The notes below the pieces were generated by a model. It was not told the DNA's origin, did no database searches, and worked only from the letters and a program-made list of their open reading frames with translations. Positions 1 to 5,344 of a stretch of DNA of 5,344 nt are shown here, one piece after another. Positions within the stretch are counted from its first letter, which is position 1. Each line of letters begins with the position of its first letter. A program made the translations under genes and the position numbers. The stretch is from Anaeromyxobacter_A sp035636195 (GTDB lineage: Bacteria; Myxococcota; Myxococcia; Myxococcales; Anaeromyxobacteraceae), in the NCBI GenBank assembly GCA_035636195.1, contig DASPZP010000230.1:1-5344 (forward strand). Direction: 5' to 3'.

Positions 1-2
1 TC

Positions 3-275
3 ATCGTGCGCAACGTGCCCAACGTGCGCAAGGCGGTGAGGTGGAACTCACCCTTCTATGGCATCGAGGACCAGGGCTGGTTCCTGGGGTTCCACGTCTT
101 CACCCACTACGTCAAGGTGACCTTCTTCCGAGGCACGTCGCTGCGACCCGTTGCACCCGGAGGCACGGGCAAGGACGCGCGCTGGATCGACATCCACGAA
201 GACGACCTCGACGAGGCGCAGATGGCCAGGTGGGTGAAGCAGGCGGCTGCAACACCGGGCTGGGGCAACGCCTGA
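3..275 (+). CDS. DUF1801-family protein, C-terminal part (5' end outside window)
   Basis: The reading frame is open from the first complete codon of the window to a TGA at 273-275, so the gene starts upstream. A GTG at position 6 is probably an internal Val, not the start. The visible ~90 residues match the C-terminal half of DUF1801 (YdhG-like) proteins: a K/R-x-V-x-W-N-SPFYG segment, then 'GWFLGFHVFTHYVKVTFF', 'RGTSLRPV', 'WIDIHEDDLDEAQMARWV' and a PGWG end. Family members are usually about 130-150 aa, so about 50 N-terminal residues are missing. They are small cytoplasmic alpha/beta proteins of unknown biochemical role; no catalytic motif can be named. It converges on the minus-strand transporter, with 80 bp between the two stop codons. 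I see no convincing T-tailed terminator in that gap; there is only a short GACCG/CGGTC hairpin at 343-357. Confidence 0.85.
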   Translation: MVRNVPNVRKAVRWNSPFYGIEDQGWFLGFHVFTHYVKVTFFRGTSLRPVAPGGTGKDARWIDIHEDDLDEAQMARWVKQAAATPGWGNA

Positions 276-355
276 AACTTTGAACTTCGCTTTCGTCATC
301 GTTGCCACTGCTGCCGTTGAGGCGAGTATGTCCGGGGACCTCGACCGCCGCTCGG

Positions 356-1555
356 TCACGGCCCTGACGTTCGCTGCTGCGCGGGCGTGGGGTGCACGAA
401 CCCGAGCGCCACGAGCGCGGAGATACAGAGCCCGGCGGAGACGAACAGCGCCGAGACGCCCAGCAGCTCGACAAGGAGCCCGAACACGAACGGCGCGAGC
501 GACTGTATCGCGCGCGCGGGCGCGCCGAGCAGGCCGGTCCGCTCGCCGTATCCCACCGGGCCGAATACTGCCAGCGGGACGGTGCCGCGCGCGATCGTCA
601 ACAGCCCGTTCCCGGCCCCGTAGAGGATCGTGAACGGCGCGATCGCCGCCGTGCCCGCGACGCCGAGGGCCGCTGCTCCGAGCGGATGCAGCGTCGTCGC
701 GATGCGCGCCGAGACGAGCGGGTGGGCACGCCGCAGGAGGACGAACTCTGCGATCCGCGCGCCGACCTGGGCCGGTCCCATCAGCGCGGCCGCGGCGACC
801 GCCTGCGTGGTCGTGGCGCCCGCTCGCTCTAGCAGCCACGGGAGGTGCGCCGCCATCGACCCGGTTACGAACCACGTCGCGGCGAAGACGTACGAGAGGA
901 GGATCATCTCCCGGCGCGGATTCCACCCGACCCGGGCGTTCGATGCGCGCCGGAGGTGCGCTAGCCGGGTCGGCGCGGGCAGCACGACCCGGATGAGAGG
1001 GAGGCTCACGATGAGGTTCAGCGCGGCCCAGACGACGCAGGTTCCGCGCCAGCCGATCGCGTGGTCGAGCACCGAGGACACCGGCCAGCTCAAGGTGGAC
1101 GCGAAGCCCGCGATGAGCGTGATCCCGGTGATGGGACCGCGCGCCTCGTCGCTGTAGATCGTCGTCAGCGTCGCGAAAGCCGCGTCGTACAGGCCCAGCG
1201 CCATGCCTGCGCCGAGCACGGCCCAGGCCGCGAACAGCACGACCGGGCCCCTCGCCGCGGCGAGCGCGAGCAGGCCGCCCGACAGCACGGTCGAGGAGAG
1301 CATCAGCACACTCCGGCCGCCCCGGCGATCGATGAACCGGCCGACGCGCGGCGCGAGGACGGCGGAGATCAGCAGCGACATCGAAAACGCGCCGAACACC
1401 CATGTGCGCGCGATCCCGAGGCTGGTGGCGATAGGATCCGCGAGGATCGCGGGTAGGTAGTAGCTCGATGCCCACGCGAGCGTCTGTGATGTCCCGAGCG
1501 CGAGGACGACGCCCCATCGCGAGCGCGCGGCGACGGGCGGGGCGGGTCCATCCAT
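356..1555 (-). CDS. Major facilitator superfamily (MFS) transporter
   Basis: This encodes a 399-aa integral inner-membrane carrier, the usual length for a 12-helix MFS protein. The frame is open further upstream, but the extra 41 residues are Arg-rich and non-hydrophobic. The ATG at 1555-1553 (MDGPAPPV) is preferred because the first hydrophobic segment starts about 14 residues later. Hydrophobic segments judged by eye lie near residues 14-38, 51-70, 82-101, 103-125, 141-163, 169-191, 217-238, 249-272, 281-325 (two), 341-363 and 366-386, with a basic central loop at about 195-215. MFS motif A is seen between helices 2 and 3 as GRFIDRRGGR at residues 72-81, with the conserved Gly, Asp and Arg. 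Proton-coupled import or export of a small organic solute is known for the superfamily; the substrate cannot be told here. It has no co-directional neighbour, so it is probably monocistronic. No Shine-Dalgarno sequence is visible, and a TATAAT lies just upstream. Confidence 0.93.
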   Translation of the reverse strand: MDGPAPPVAARSRWGVVLALGTSQTLAWASSYYLPAILADPIATSLGIARTWVFGAFSMSLLISAVLAPRVGRFIDRRGGRSVLMLSSTVLSGGLLALAAARGPVVLFAAWAVLGAGMALGLYDAAFATLTTIYSDEARGPITGITLIAGFASTLSWPVSSVLDHAIGWRGTCVVWAALNLIVSLPLIRVVLPAPTRLAHLRRASNARVGWNPRREMILLSYVFAATWFVTGSMAAHLPWLLERAGATTTQAVAAAALMGPAQVGARIAEFVLLRRAHPLVSARIATTLHPLGAAALGVAGTAAIAPFTILYGAGNGLLTIARGTVPLAVFGPVGYGERTGLLGAPARAIQSLAPFVFGLLVELLGVSALFVSAGLCISALVALGFVHPTPAQQRTSGP

Positions 1556-1564
1556 GCGGCGCAC

Positions 1565-1594
1565 ATTATAGGCACGGCGGTTGCCTGAATTCAG
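1565..1594 (-). promoter_or_regulatory. Candidate promoter of the MFS gene, near-leaderless
   Basis: Read on the minus strand, a perfect TATAAT occupies 1570-1565. The best -35 candidate is CTGAAT at 1594-1589 (3 of 6 matches to TTGACA) with an 18-base spacer. The -10 box ends 9 bases before the chosen ATG, so initiation 6-7 bases downstream would leave only about 3-4 untranslated bases. That agrees with the lack of a ribosome-binding site and suggests a leaderless or nearly leaderless transcript. An exact TATAAT is notable in such GC-rich DNA. The -35 match is weak, so this remains a prediction. Confidence 0.5.
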
Positions 1595-1613
1595 GGTACG
1601 ACGACCACGGCTT

Positions 1614-1760
1614 GTGCACCCGGTCGCGCCTCGACGACTCGCCGCCCCCCGCGCGACCCTGCGGATCCGCAGCGCCACGCTTTACGAGCGCCTCGGGGCC
1701 CTCACTGCCGCCGGCGCCCTCGTGCGCTCGACCGACGGCTACCGGCTCGCCGCCAGGTGA
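1614..1760 (+). pseudogene. Possible remnant of a helix-turn-helix regulator (C-terminal end)
   Basis: A short frame ending in TGA at 1758-1760 reads ...SATLYERLGALTAAGALV followed by RSTDGYRLAAR. This has the pattern of a winged helix-turn-helix: a recognition-helix-like S-A-T-L-Y-x-R-L, a second helix ending 'AAGALV', then a wing strand 'DGYRLA'. The only nearby start is a GTG at 1614, the frame has no room for the first helices, and the upstream residues are Pro/Arg-rich. It therefore looks like the 3' end of a regulator whose 5' part was lost. The resemblance is by eye only; a chance frame in GC-rich DNA is the main alternative. The specific family (IclR-, MarR- or other wHTH-like) cannot be given. 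Confidence 0.3.
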
Positions 1761-1763
1761 CCG

Positions 1764-1812
1764 CTTCCCGCTTCCCGTACGCCCTACGGCGCGCGGGAAC
1801 GGGAACGGGAAG
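1764..1812. repeat. Compound hairpin made of short tandem repeats
   Basis: The left arm is two copies of CTTCCCG (1764-1777). The right arm is three tandem copies of CGGGAA (1794-1811) followed by G. The outer arms 1764-1777 and 1800-1812 pair over 13 bases with a single bulged C. An inner CGCC/GGCG stem can form around CTAC at 1780-1791. No T-tract follows on either strand, so a canonical intrinsic terminator is not supported. It sits between the two gene remnants and may mark a recombination or replication-slippage scar, or it could be a copy of a dispersed intergenic repeat. Confidence 0.6.
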
Positions 1813-1872
1813 TCCATCAGGAAGGCCGCTCGCGGTGCCATCGGAAAGCGTGCTCATGCTCACAAGACGCGG

Positions 1873-2038
1873 CGACATGCCGTGGGCACGGGCAATGTTC
1901 CCGAGCGCCGTCGTGATGAAGCTGGGATCGTCGCGGCCCTCCTCGAGGCAGGCTTCCCAGTACCGGGCGATGTCCGCCTCGGTCTTGAGATGCGCTGCCG
2001 AATCCCACTTCTTGAAAGACCCATTCCGATTTCTTCAT
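1873..2038 (-). pseudogene. Truncated, frameshifted HigA/HI1420-type addiction-module antitoxin
   Basis: The minus strand starts with ATG at 2038-2036, preceded by GACAGGAAAC (a Shine-Dalgarno-like AGGA with short spacing), and reads MKKSEWVF. After one extra T in the TTT run near 2015-2017 the frame changes and continues as KKWDSAAHLKTEADIARYW, then EACLEEGRDDPSFITTAL, then GNIARAHGMS. This is the typical N-terminal half of the 'probable addiction module antidote' family: W-D-x-A-x-x-L-x-T-E-x-D-I, then D-D-P-x-x-I-x-x-A-L-G-x-I-A-R-A-x-G-M. Family proteins are about 95-105 aa and continue into the helix-turn-helix (LSRESLYKAL-like) segment. Here homology stops after about 54 residues, and what follows is unrelated down to a stop at 1704-1702. 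No toxin gene is next to it: the place where the upstream toxin would lie is occupied by the LysR gene. It is a dead remnant by sequence. The frameshift alone could be a read error, but the missing C-terminus could not. Confidence 0.75.
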
Positions 2039-2041
2039 GTT
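2012..2041 (+). promoter_or_regulatory. Weak candidate promoter for the LysR gene
   Basis: TTGAAA at 2012-2017 matches the -35 consensus at five of six bases. An 18-base spacer leads to CATGTT at 2036-2041, only a 3-of-6 match to TATAAT. It lies in the most AT-rich stretch upstream of the regulator, with predicted initiation near 2048, about 34 bases before the LysR ATG. It overlaps the start of the antitoxin remnant on the other strand. LysR genes are often autoregulated, but no clear operator was found here. Confidence 0.25.
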
Positions 2042-2081
2042 TCCTGTCGCCGCTCGGGAGCGTAGGCTCGCCCAGGCGACG

Positions 2082-2996
2082 ATGGCCTTCACCCTGCTCA
2101 ACGCGCTGAACGCATTTGTCGCGGTGGCGAGGCGCCTGAGCTTCGCGGCGGCCGCGCGGGACCTCGGAGTCTCGACGTCGGCGCTGAGCCAGTCCGTGCG
2201 GCAGCTCGAGACGCGTCTGGGCGTCCCACTGCTCACCCGGACGTCCCGCAGCGTTGCGCTGACGGATGCGGGGGCACGGCTCCTGGAGAAGGCAGGGCCG
2301 GGTGTCGATCAGGCTCTCGAATCCCTGAACGTCGTGAAGGCGGGCGGCGGCGAGGTGACGGGCCGGATACGGCTGACGGTGCCCACGGTGTCGGTGCCGA
2401 TGGTTCTGGCTCGGCTGCTCCCGCGTTTCCTGGAGCGGCATCCCGGGGTCGAGCTCGACGTCCAGATCGACGACCGCCTGGTGGACCCCGTCGCCTCGCG
2501 CTTCGACGCGGGCATCCGGCTGGTCGAGTCCATCGAGCGCGACATGGTTCACGTTCGCCTCTCCGGCGAGGCCCGCCTCGTGGTGGTGGCCGCGCCGGCT
2601 TACCTGCGGCGTCGCGGAGCGCCGCAGACGCCCGAGGACCTCGCCCAGCACGCCTGCTTGACGGGGCTACTCGGGCCCACGGGAACTCCCTGGCCGTGGG
2701 AGTTCGAGCGCGGGAAGAAGACCTGGCGAATCCCGGTGCGTGGTCCCGTCACCACGAACAGCCCCGAGCTGATCCGGAGCCTCGCGATCGCTGGGGTCGG
2801 CCTGCTCTACGGCATGGAGGTCGTGGTCGCAGACGAGATCTCCCGCGGACAGCTCCGCGTCGTCCTCGAGCCGTACGCCCCCGTCGTGCCCGGGCTGTTC
2901 CTCTACTTCCCGAGCCGTGCCCAGGTCTCGCCAGCTTTCAAAGCGTTCGTCGAGGTCGCGCGCGAGGTCGCGAAGGACTTGACCCAGACCCGGTGA
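2082..2996 (+). CDS. LysR-type transcriptional regulator (CrgA-like)
   Basis: This encodes a 304-aa cytoplasmic DNA-binding regulator, the usual LysR length. The frame extends back to an ATG at 2037, but MAFTLLNALNAFVAVA at 2082 is preferred: LysR proteins normally start a few residues before this first helix, and an AGG lies 5 bases upstream. The N-terminal winged helix-turn-helix spans about residues 4-64 and shows the family pattern S20-F-A-A-A-A-R-x-L-G-V-S-x-S-A-L-S-Q, then R40-Q-L-E-x-R-L-G-V-P-L-L-x-R-T and L60-T-D-A-G. Residues of about 90-295 form the two-lobed effector-binding domain ('GRIRLTVP', 'LPRFLERHPGVELDVQ', 'DAGIRLVES', 'AGVGLLYGMEV', 'FLYFPSRAQVSPAF'), which resembles the CrgA-like subgroup. 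The gene is followed in the same direction by two aldo/keto reductases after a 203-bp gap. Control of those genes is inferred from this position. The effector is unknown. Confidence 0.94.
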   Translation: MAFTLLNALNAFVAVARRLSFAAAARDLGVSTSALSQSVRQLETRLGVPLLTRTSRSVALTDAGARLLEKAGPGVDQALESLNVVKAGGGEVTGRIRLTVPTVSVPMVLARLLPRFLERHPGVELDVQIDDRLVDPVASRFDAGIRLVESIERDMVHVRLSGEARLVVVAAPAYLRRRGAPQTPEDLAQHACLTGLLGPTGTPWPWEFERGKKTWRIPVRGPVTTNSPELIRSLAIAGVGLLYGMEVVVADEISRGQLRVVLEPYAPVVPGLFLYFPSRAQVSPAFKAFVEVAREVAKDLTQTR

Positions 2997-3088
2997 TCGG
3001 CCTTCCGCGGTGAAGGGCAACTCGCGCGCGGCCGCCACGTCGCGCCGCGCAGGGTTCACCTCGTCCAAGTCGCCATCCTGAAGATTTC

Positions 3089-3119
3089 CGAACGGCCCAT
3101 GCGGTTTCCGGCCGTTTCG
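3089..3119. promoter_or_regulatory. Inverted repeat upstream of AKR1, candidate LysR operator
   Basis: AACGGCC (3091-3097) and GGCCGTT (3110-3116) form a perfect 7-bp inverted repeat with 12 bases between the arms. The outer C-G pairs on each side continue it with one bulge. TTTCCG also occurs twice in direct orientation here (3085-3090 and 3105-3110). The site lies 80-110 bases before the AKR1 ATG in the gap between the regulator and its presumed targets, the usual place for LysR binding. It could instead be a weak terminator hairpin for the LysR gene, but no T-tract follows. No good sigma-70 promoter is seen downstream; the best -10 guess is TAGGTT at 3138-3143. Confidence 0.35.
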
Positions 3120-3199
3120 CAGGGCAACGCGCGCGCGTAGGTTCTCGCCACTGCTGCCGAGGGCGGTGTTACCGCGACGCAGCGAAAGGAACGGAAGAG

Positions 3200-4207
3200 A
3201 TGAAACGAGAGATGAAGAAGCGAAACGTCGGGAAGAGCGGACTCGAGGTCTCGGCCATCGGCTTCGGCACGATGAGCCTGACGGCCGTCTACGGCCCTGC
3301 GATGGAACCACCGCAAGCGATCGCGCTCGTCCGGTCGGCCGTCGAGTGCGGCGTCACTTTCTTCGACACCGCGGAAGCGTATGGCCCGTTCACGAACGAG
3401 GAGCTCGTGGGGGAGGCGCTCGCTCCGTTCCGCGACCGGGTCGTGATCGCCACTAAGTTCGGCTTCAACATCGCCGCGGACGGCACGCGCCGCGGCGGCG
3501 TCGACAGCCGGCCCGAGCACGTCAAGGAGGTCGCCGAAGCGTCGCTCAGGCGGCTGCGCGTCGAGGCCATCGACCTGCTCTACCAGCACCGCGTCGACCC
3601 GAACGTGCCGATAGAGGACGTCGCGGGCGCGGTGAAGGACCTGATCGCCGCGGGGAAGGTGAAGCACTTCGGTCTCTCGGAGGCGAGCGCGAGGACCATC
3701 CGCCGCGCGCACGCCGTGCAGCCAGTGACCGCGGTCCAGAGCGAGTACTCGCTCTGGACGCGTGACGTCGAGCAGAACGGGGTCCTCGCGACGTGCGAGG
3801 AGCTCGGCATCGGGTTCGTCCCGTTCAGCCCGCTCGGTGCCGGCTTCCTGACGGGCAAGCTCGACGCGAAGACGGCCTTCGACCCGACCGACTTCCGGAG
3901 CTACTCGCCGCGCTTCACGCCGGAGGCCCGCAAGGCGAACGAAGCCGTCGTGGACCTGCTGAGCCAGGTCGCCGCCCGGAAGAAGGCCACCGTTGCGCAG
4001 GTCGCGCTGGCGTGGCTGCTCGCGCAGAAGCCCTGGATCGTCCCGATCCCCGGCACCACGAAGCTCCACCGCCTGGAGGAGAACCTCGGCGCCGCCGAGG
4101 TCGAGCTCACGCCGGATGACCTTCGCGAGATCGAGCGAGCCTTCGCGAGCATCACGGTGCAGGGCGCCCGGCTTCCCGAGGCCGTCCTGTCCCTGTCGGA
4201 CCGCTGA
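3200..4207 (+). CDS. NADPH-dependent aldo/keto reductase, AKR13/YakC type (AKR1)
   Basis: This is a complete 335-aa cytoplasmic (alpha/beta)8-barrel oxidoreductase of family-typical length, with no signal peptide. The ATG at 3200 has AAGGA nine bases upstream; a second ATG four codons later is possible. The catalytic tetrad is intact: D56 in 'FFDTAEAYGP', Y61, K86 in 'IATKFGF' and H130 in 'LLYQHRVDP'. Cofactor-binding signatures are seen at S210-K220 (SPLGAGFLTGK) and at about 283-296 (IPGTTKLHRLEENL), the latter typical of 2'-phosphate contact. The family reduces aldehydes and ketones to alcohols with NADPH; the natural substrate cannot be read from sequence. It follows a LysR gene, and the paralogue AKR2 begins 21 bases after its stop, so the two are probably co-transcribed. 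The C-terminus (GARLPEAVLSLSDR) is the usual AKR13-like end. Confidence 0.95.
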   Translation: MKREMKKRNVGKSGLEVSAIGFGTMSLTAVYGPAMEPPQAIALVRSAVECGVTFFDTAEAYGPFTNEELVGEALAPFRDRVVIATKFGFNIAADGTRRGGVDSRPEHVKEVAEASLRRLRVEAIDLLYQHRVDPNVPIEDVAGAVKDLIAAGKVKHFGLSEASARTIRRAHAVQPVTAVQSEYSLWTRDVEQNGVLATCEELGIGFVPFSPLGAGFLTGKLDAKTAFDPTDFRSYSPRFTPEARKANEAVVDLLSQVAARKKATVAQVALAWLLAQKPWIVPIPGTTKLHRLEENLGAAEVELTPDDLREIERAFASITVQGARLPEAVLSLSDR

Positions 4208-4228
4208 CCCTCATTCCAGGAGAGAACG

Positions 4229-4336
4229 ATGCGCAAGAAGTTCGAGGACGGAGGGATGCCCTCCGGTCGGCGAGGCTTTCTCAAAGGCATGGCGGCGCTC
4301 GCTGCCGCTCCGCTCATCGCCGAGCTCGCGGCTTGC
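4229..4336 (+). other. Twin-arginine lipoprotein signal peptide of AKR2
   Basis: A basic n-region is followed by S-G-R14-R15-G-F-L-K, a good match to the Tat motif (S/T-R-R-x-F-L-K). Next comes the hydrophobic stretch MAALAAAPLIAELAA, and then L33-A34-A35-C36, which fits the lipobox [LVI]-[ASTVI]-[GAS]-C. The predicted fate is folded export by TatABC with NADP(H) already bound, then lipid attachment on Cys36 and cleavage by signal peptidase II. AKR1 has nothing comparable; its barrel starts within about 10 residues of its Met. Export is inferred from the motif. If the Cys is not modified, cleavage by signal peptidase I near the same place is the alternative. Confidence 0.8.
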
Positions 4337-5344
4337 GCGCGGACGCAGCCCGCCTCGCAGTCCGGGTCGAGAGCGGCCGCCAGTCCTGGCACGGCCTCGC
4401 TCGCCCGCCGCCGCCTGGGTTCGCTCGAGGTCTCCACCCTGGGCCTGGGGTGCATGAACGTCGCCTGGGCCTATGGGCCGCCGACGGACAGACGGGATGC
4501 GATACAGCTCATCCGGGCGGCCCATGCGCGCGGGGTCACGTTCTTCGACACCGCCGAGGTCTACGGCCCGTTCCTCAGCGAAGAGATCCTCGGCGAGGCC
4601 GCAGCGCCTTTTCGCGATCAGGTCGTCATCGCCACGAAGTTCGGCTTCGACGTCACGCCGGCCGGCGAGCGGCGCGGGCTCGACAGCCGGCCGGAGCACA
4701 TCCGTCAGGCGATCGAAGGTTCGCTCCGGCGCCTCAAGACCGATCGGATCGACCTCTACTACCAGCATCGCGTCGACCCCGCCGTGCCAATCGAGGACGT
4801 CGCCGGCGCGGTGAAGGATCTCATCCAGCAGGGGAAGGTCCGGTACTTCGGCCTTTCCGAAGCGGGCGGAGCGACGATCCGCCGTGCCCACGCCGTGCAG
4901 CCGGTCACGGCCGTGCAGAACGAGTACTCCGTCTGGACGCGCGATCCCGAGCACGAGGTCCTGCCGACCTGCGAAGAGCTCGGGATCGGATTCGTGCCGT
5001 GGAGCCCGCTCGGCATGGGCTACCTGACCGGCGCGATCACCCCCGCTACGACCTTCGATCCAAAGAGCGATCTTCGCGCAGGGTTCCCCCGCTTCACCGC
5101 CGAGGCCCGCGCCGCGAACCGGCCGGTCGTCCGAGCTGCTCCAGCGCATCGGCCAGCGCAAGGGAGCGACGCCTGCGCAGATCGCGCTCGCCTGGCTCCT
5201 TGCGAAGAAGCCGTGGATCGTGCCCATCCCCGGGACGACGAAGCTGAAGCACATGGAGGAGAACCTCGGTGCGCTCGCGATCGAGCTGACGGCCGAGGAG
5301 GTCGCGGAGATCGAGGCGGGCTTCGCGCGACTTCGGGTGCAGGG
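4229..5344 (+). CDS. Tat-exported aldo/keto reductase paralogue (AKR2), frameshifted and cut by window end
   Basis: The ATG at 4229 is preceded by AGGAGAG (4218-4224), a strong Shine-Dalgarno with good spacing. Residues 1-36 form a twin-arginine lipoprotein leader, then a Ser/Ala/Gly-rich linker to about 56, then an AKR13-type barrel closely similar to AKR1. The tetrad is D107 (FFDTAEVYGP), Y112, K137 (IATKFGF) and H180 (YYQHRVDP). Long identical stretches are shared with AKR1, for example VPIEDVAGAVKDLI, IRRAHAVQPVTAVQ and CEELGIGFVP. After V301 (codon 5129-5131) the frame breaks: one extra C at about 5131-5132 shifts homology to the next frame, which continues as ELLQRIGQRKGATPAQ..., then IPGTTKLKHMEENLGA to the window end. 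Comparison with AKR1 suggests only about 13 residues lie beyond the window. The unshifted frame has no stop before the end, so it simply reads on as nonsense. The gene is probably functional if the shift is a sequence error, otherwise a young pseudogene lacking the cofactor-binding C-terminus. Confidence 0.9.
   Translation, partial: MRKKFEDGGMPSGRRGFLKGMAALAAAPLIAELAACARTQPASQSGSRAAASPGTASLARRRLGSLEVSTLGLGCMNVAWAYGPPTDRRDAIQLIRAAHARGVTFFDTAEVYGPFLSEEILGEAAAPFRDQVVIATKFGFDVTPAGERRGLDSRPEHIRQAIEGSLRRLKTDRIDLYYQHRVDPAVPIEDVAGAVKDLIQQGKVRYFGLSEAGGATIRRAHAVQPVTAVQNEYSVWTRDPEHEVLPTCEELGIGFVPWSPLGMGYLTGAITPATTFDPKSDLRAGFPRFTAEARAANRPVVRAAPAHRPAQGSDACADRARLAPCEEAVDRAHPRDDEAEAHGGEPRCARDRADGRGGRGDRGGLRATSGAG

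Noticed and set aside
343..357. Short hairpin GACCG-CCGCT-CGGTC at the end of the MFS gene as a terminator
   Set aside because: It has only five base pairs and no T-tract on either strand, and it overlaps the MFS stop codon; not enough to call.
48..1517. Long minus-strand open frame of 489 codons over the transporter
   Set aside because: It overlaps the MFS gene in another frame on the same strand and runs into the DUF1801 gene. It is Arg/Ala/Pro-rich with no hydrophobic helices or motifs: a GC-bias shadow.
1757..2065. Plus-strand frame of 102 codons across the debris zone
   Set aside because: It is antisense to the recognisable antitoxin remnant, shows no family pattern and has no ribosome-binding site.
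2667..3311. Minus-strand frame of 214 codons spanning the end of LysR and start of AKR1
   Set aside because: It is antisense to two confident genes and low in motif content.
4333..5247. Plus-strand open frame of 304 codons inside AKR2
   Set aside because: It is the +2 shadow of AKR2: very Arg/Pro-rich with no AKR motifs except by frame coincidence. The real gene starts at 4229.
4211..5254. Minus-strand open frame of 347 codons opposite AKR2
   Set aside because: It is antisense to the AKR2 gene, with His/Arg/Asp-rich composition typical of the complement of AKR coding sequence. A similar antisense frame (3056-4069) exists opposite AKR1.
1..5344. CRISPR array, tRNA/rRNA, insertion sequence or riboswitch
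   Set aside because: No regularly spaced repeats, no tRNA-like cloverleaf with CCA end, no transposase frame and no recognised aptamer pattern were seen.

Overview
This window is about 5.3 kb of GC-rich bacterial chromosome-like DNA with high-GC third-position usage in every real gene. The gene types (DUF1801 protein, MFS carrier, LysR regulator, aldo/keto reductases, one with a Tat lipoprotein leader) suit a free-living, metabolically broad Gram-negative-like soil or sediment bacterium. Nothing in the sequence fixes the phylum. The window starts inside one gene and ends inside another.

Layout from left to right: (1) the C-terminal part of a DUF1801 protein on the plus strand, ending at 275; (2) a convergent minus-strand MFS transporter, 1555 down to 356, with a TATAAT element only 9 bases before its ATG; (3) a roughly 460-bp stretch, 1571-2035, with no intact gene. 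This stretch holds a possible winged-helix remnant on plus, a compound hairpin built from TTCCCG/CGGGAA repeats, and the frameshifted, truncated N-terminal half of a HigA-like (HI1420-type) addiction-module antitoxin on minus; (4) a LysR-type regulator on plus, 2082-2996; (5) a 203-bp intergenic region with an inverted repeat that could be the regulator's operator; (6) two tandem plus-strand aldo/keto reductases of the AKR13/YakC type.

The most coherent unit is LysR - AKR1 - AKR2. AKR1 (3200-4207) is complete and cytoplasmic, with all four catalytic residues. AKR2 begins 21 bases later behind a strong Shine-Dalgarno sequence. It is a clear paralogue but carries a twin-arginine signal peptide ending in a lipobox Cys, so the pair appears to be a cytoplasmic enzyme plus an exported, lipid-anchored one. 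AKR2 has a one-base frameshift near 5131. Homology resumes exactly in the next frame, so it is either a very recent lesion or a sequence error, and the gene is also cut by the window end.

I found no CRISPR array, no RNA gene, no intact mobile element and no evidence of a wholly new system. The most unusual things are the exported AKR paralogue and the gene debris between the transporter and the regulator.
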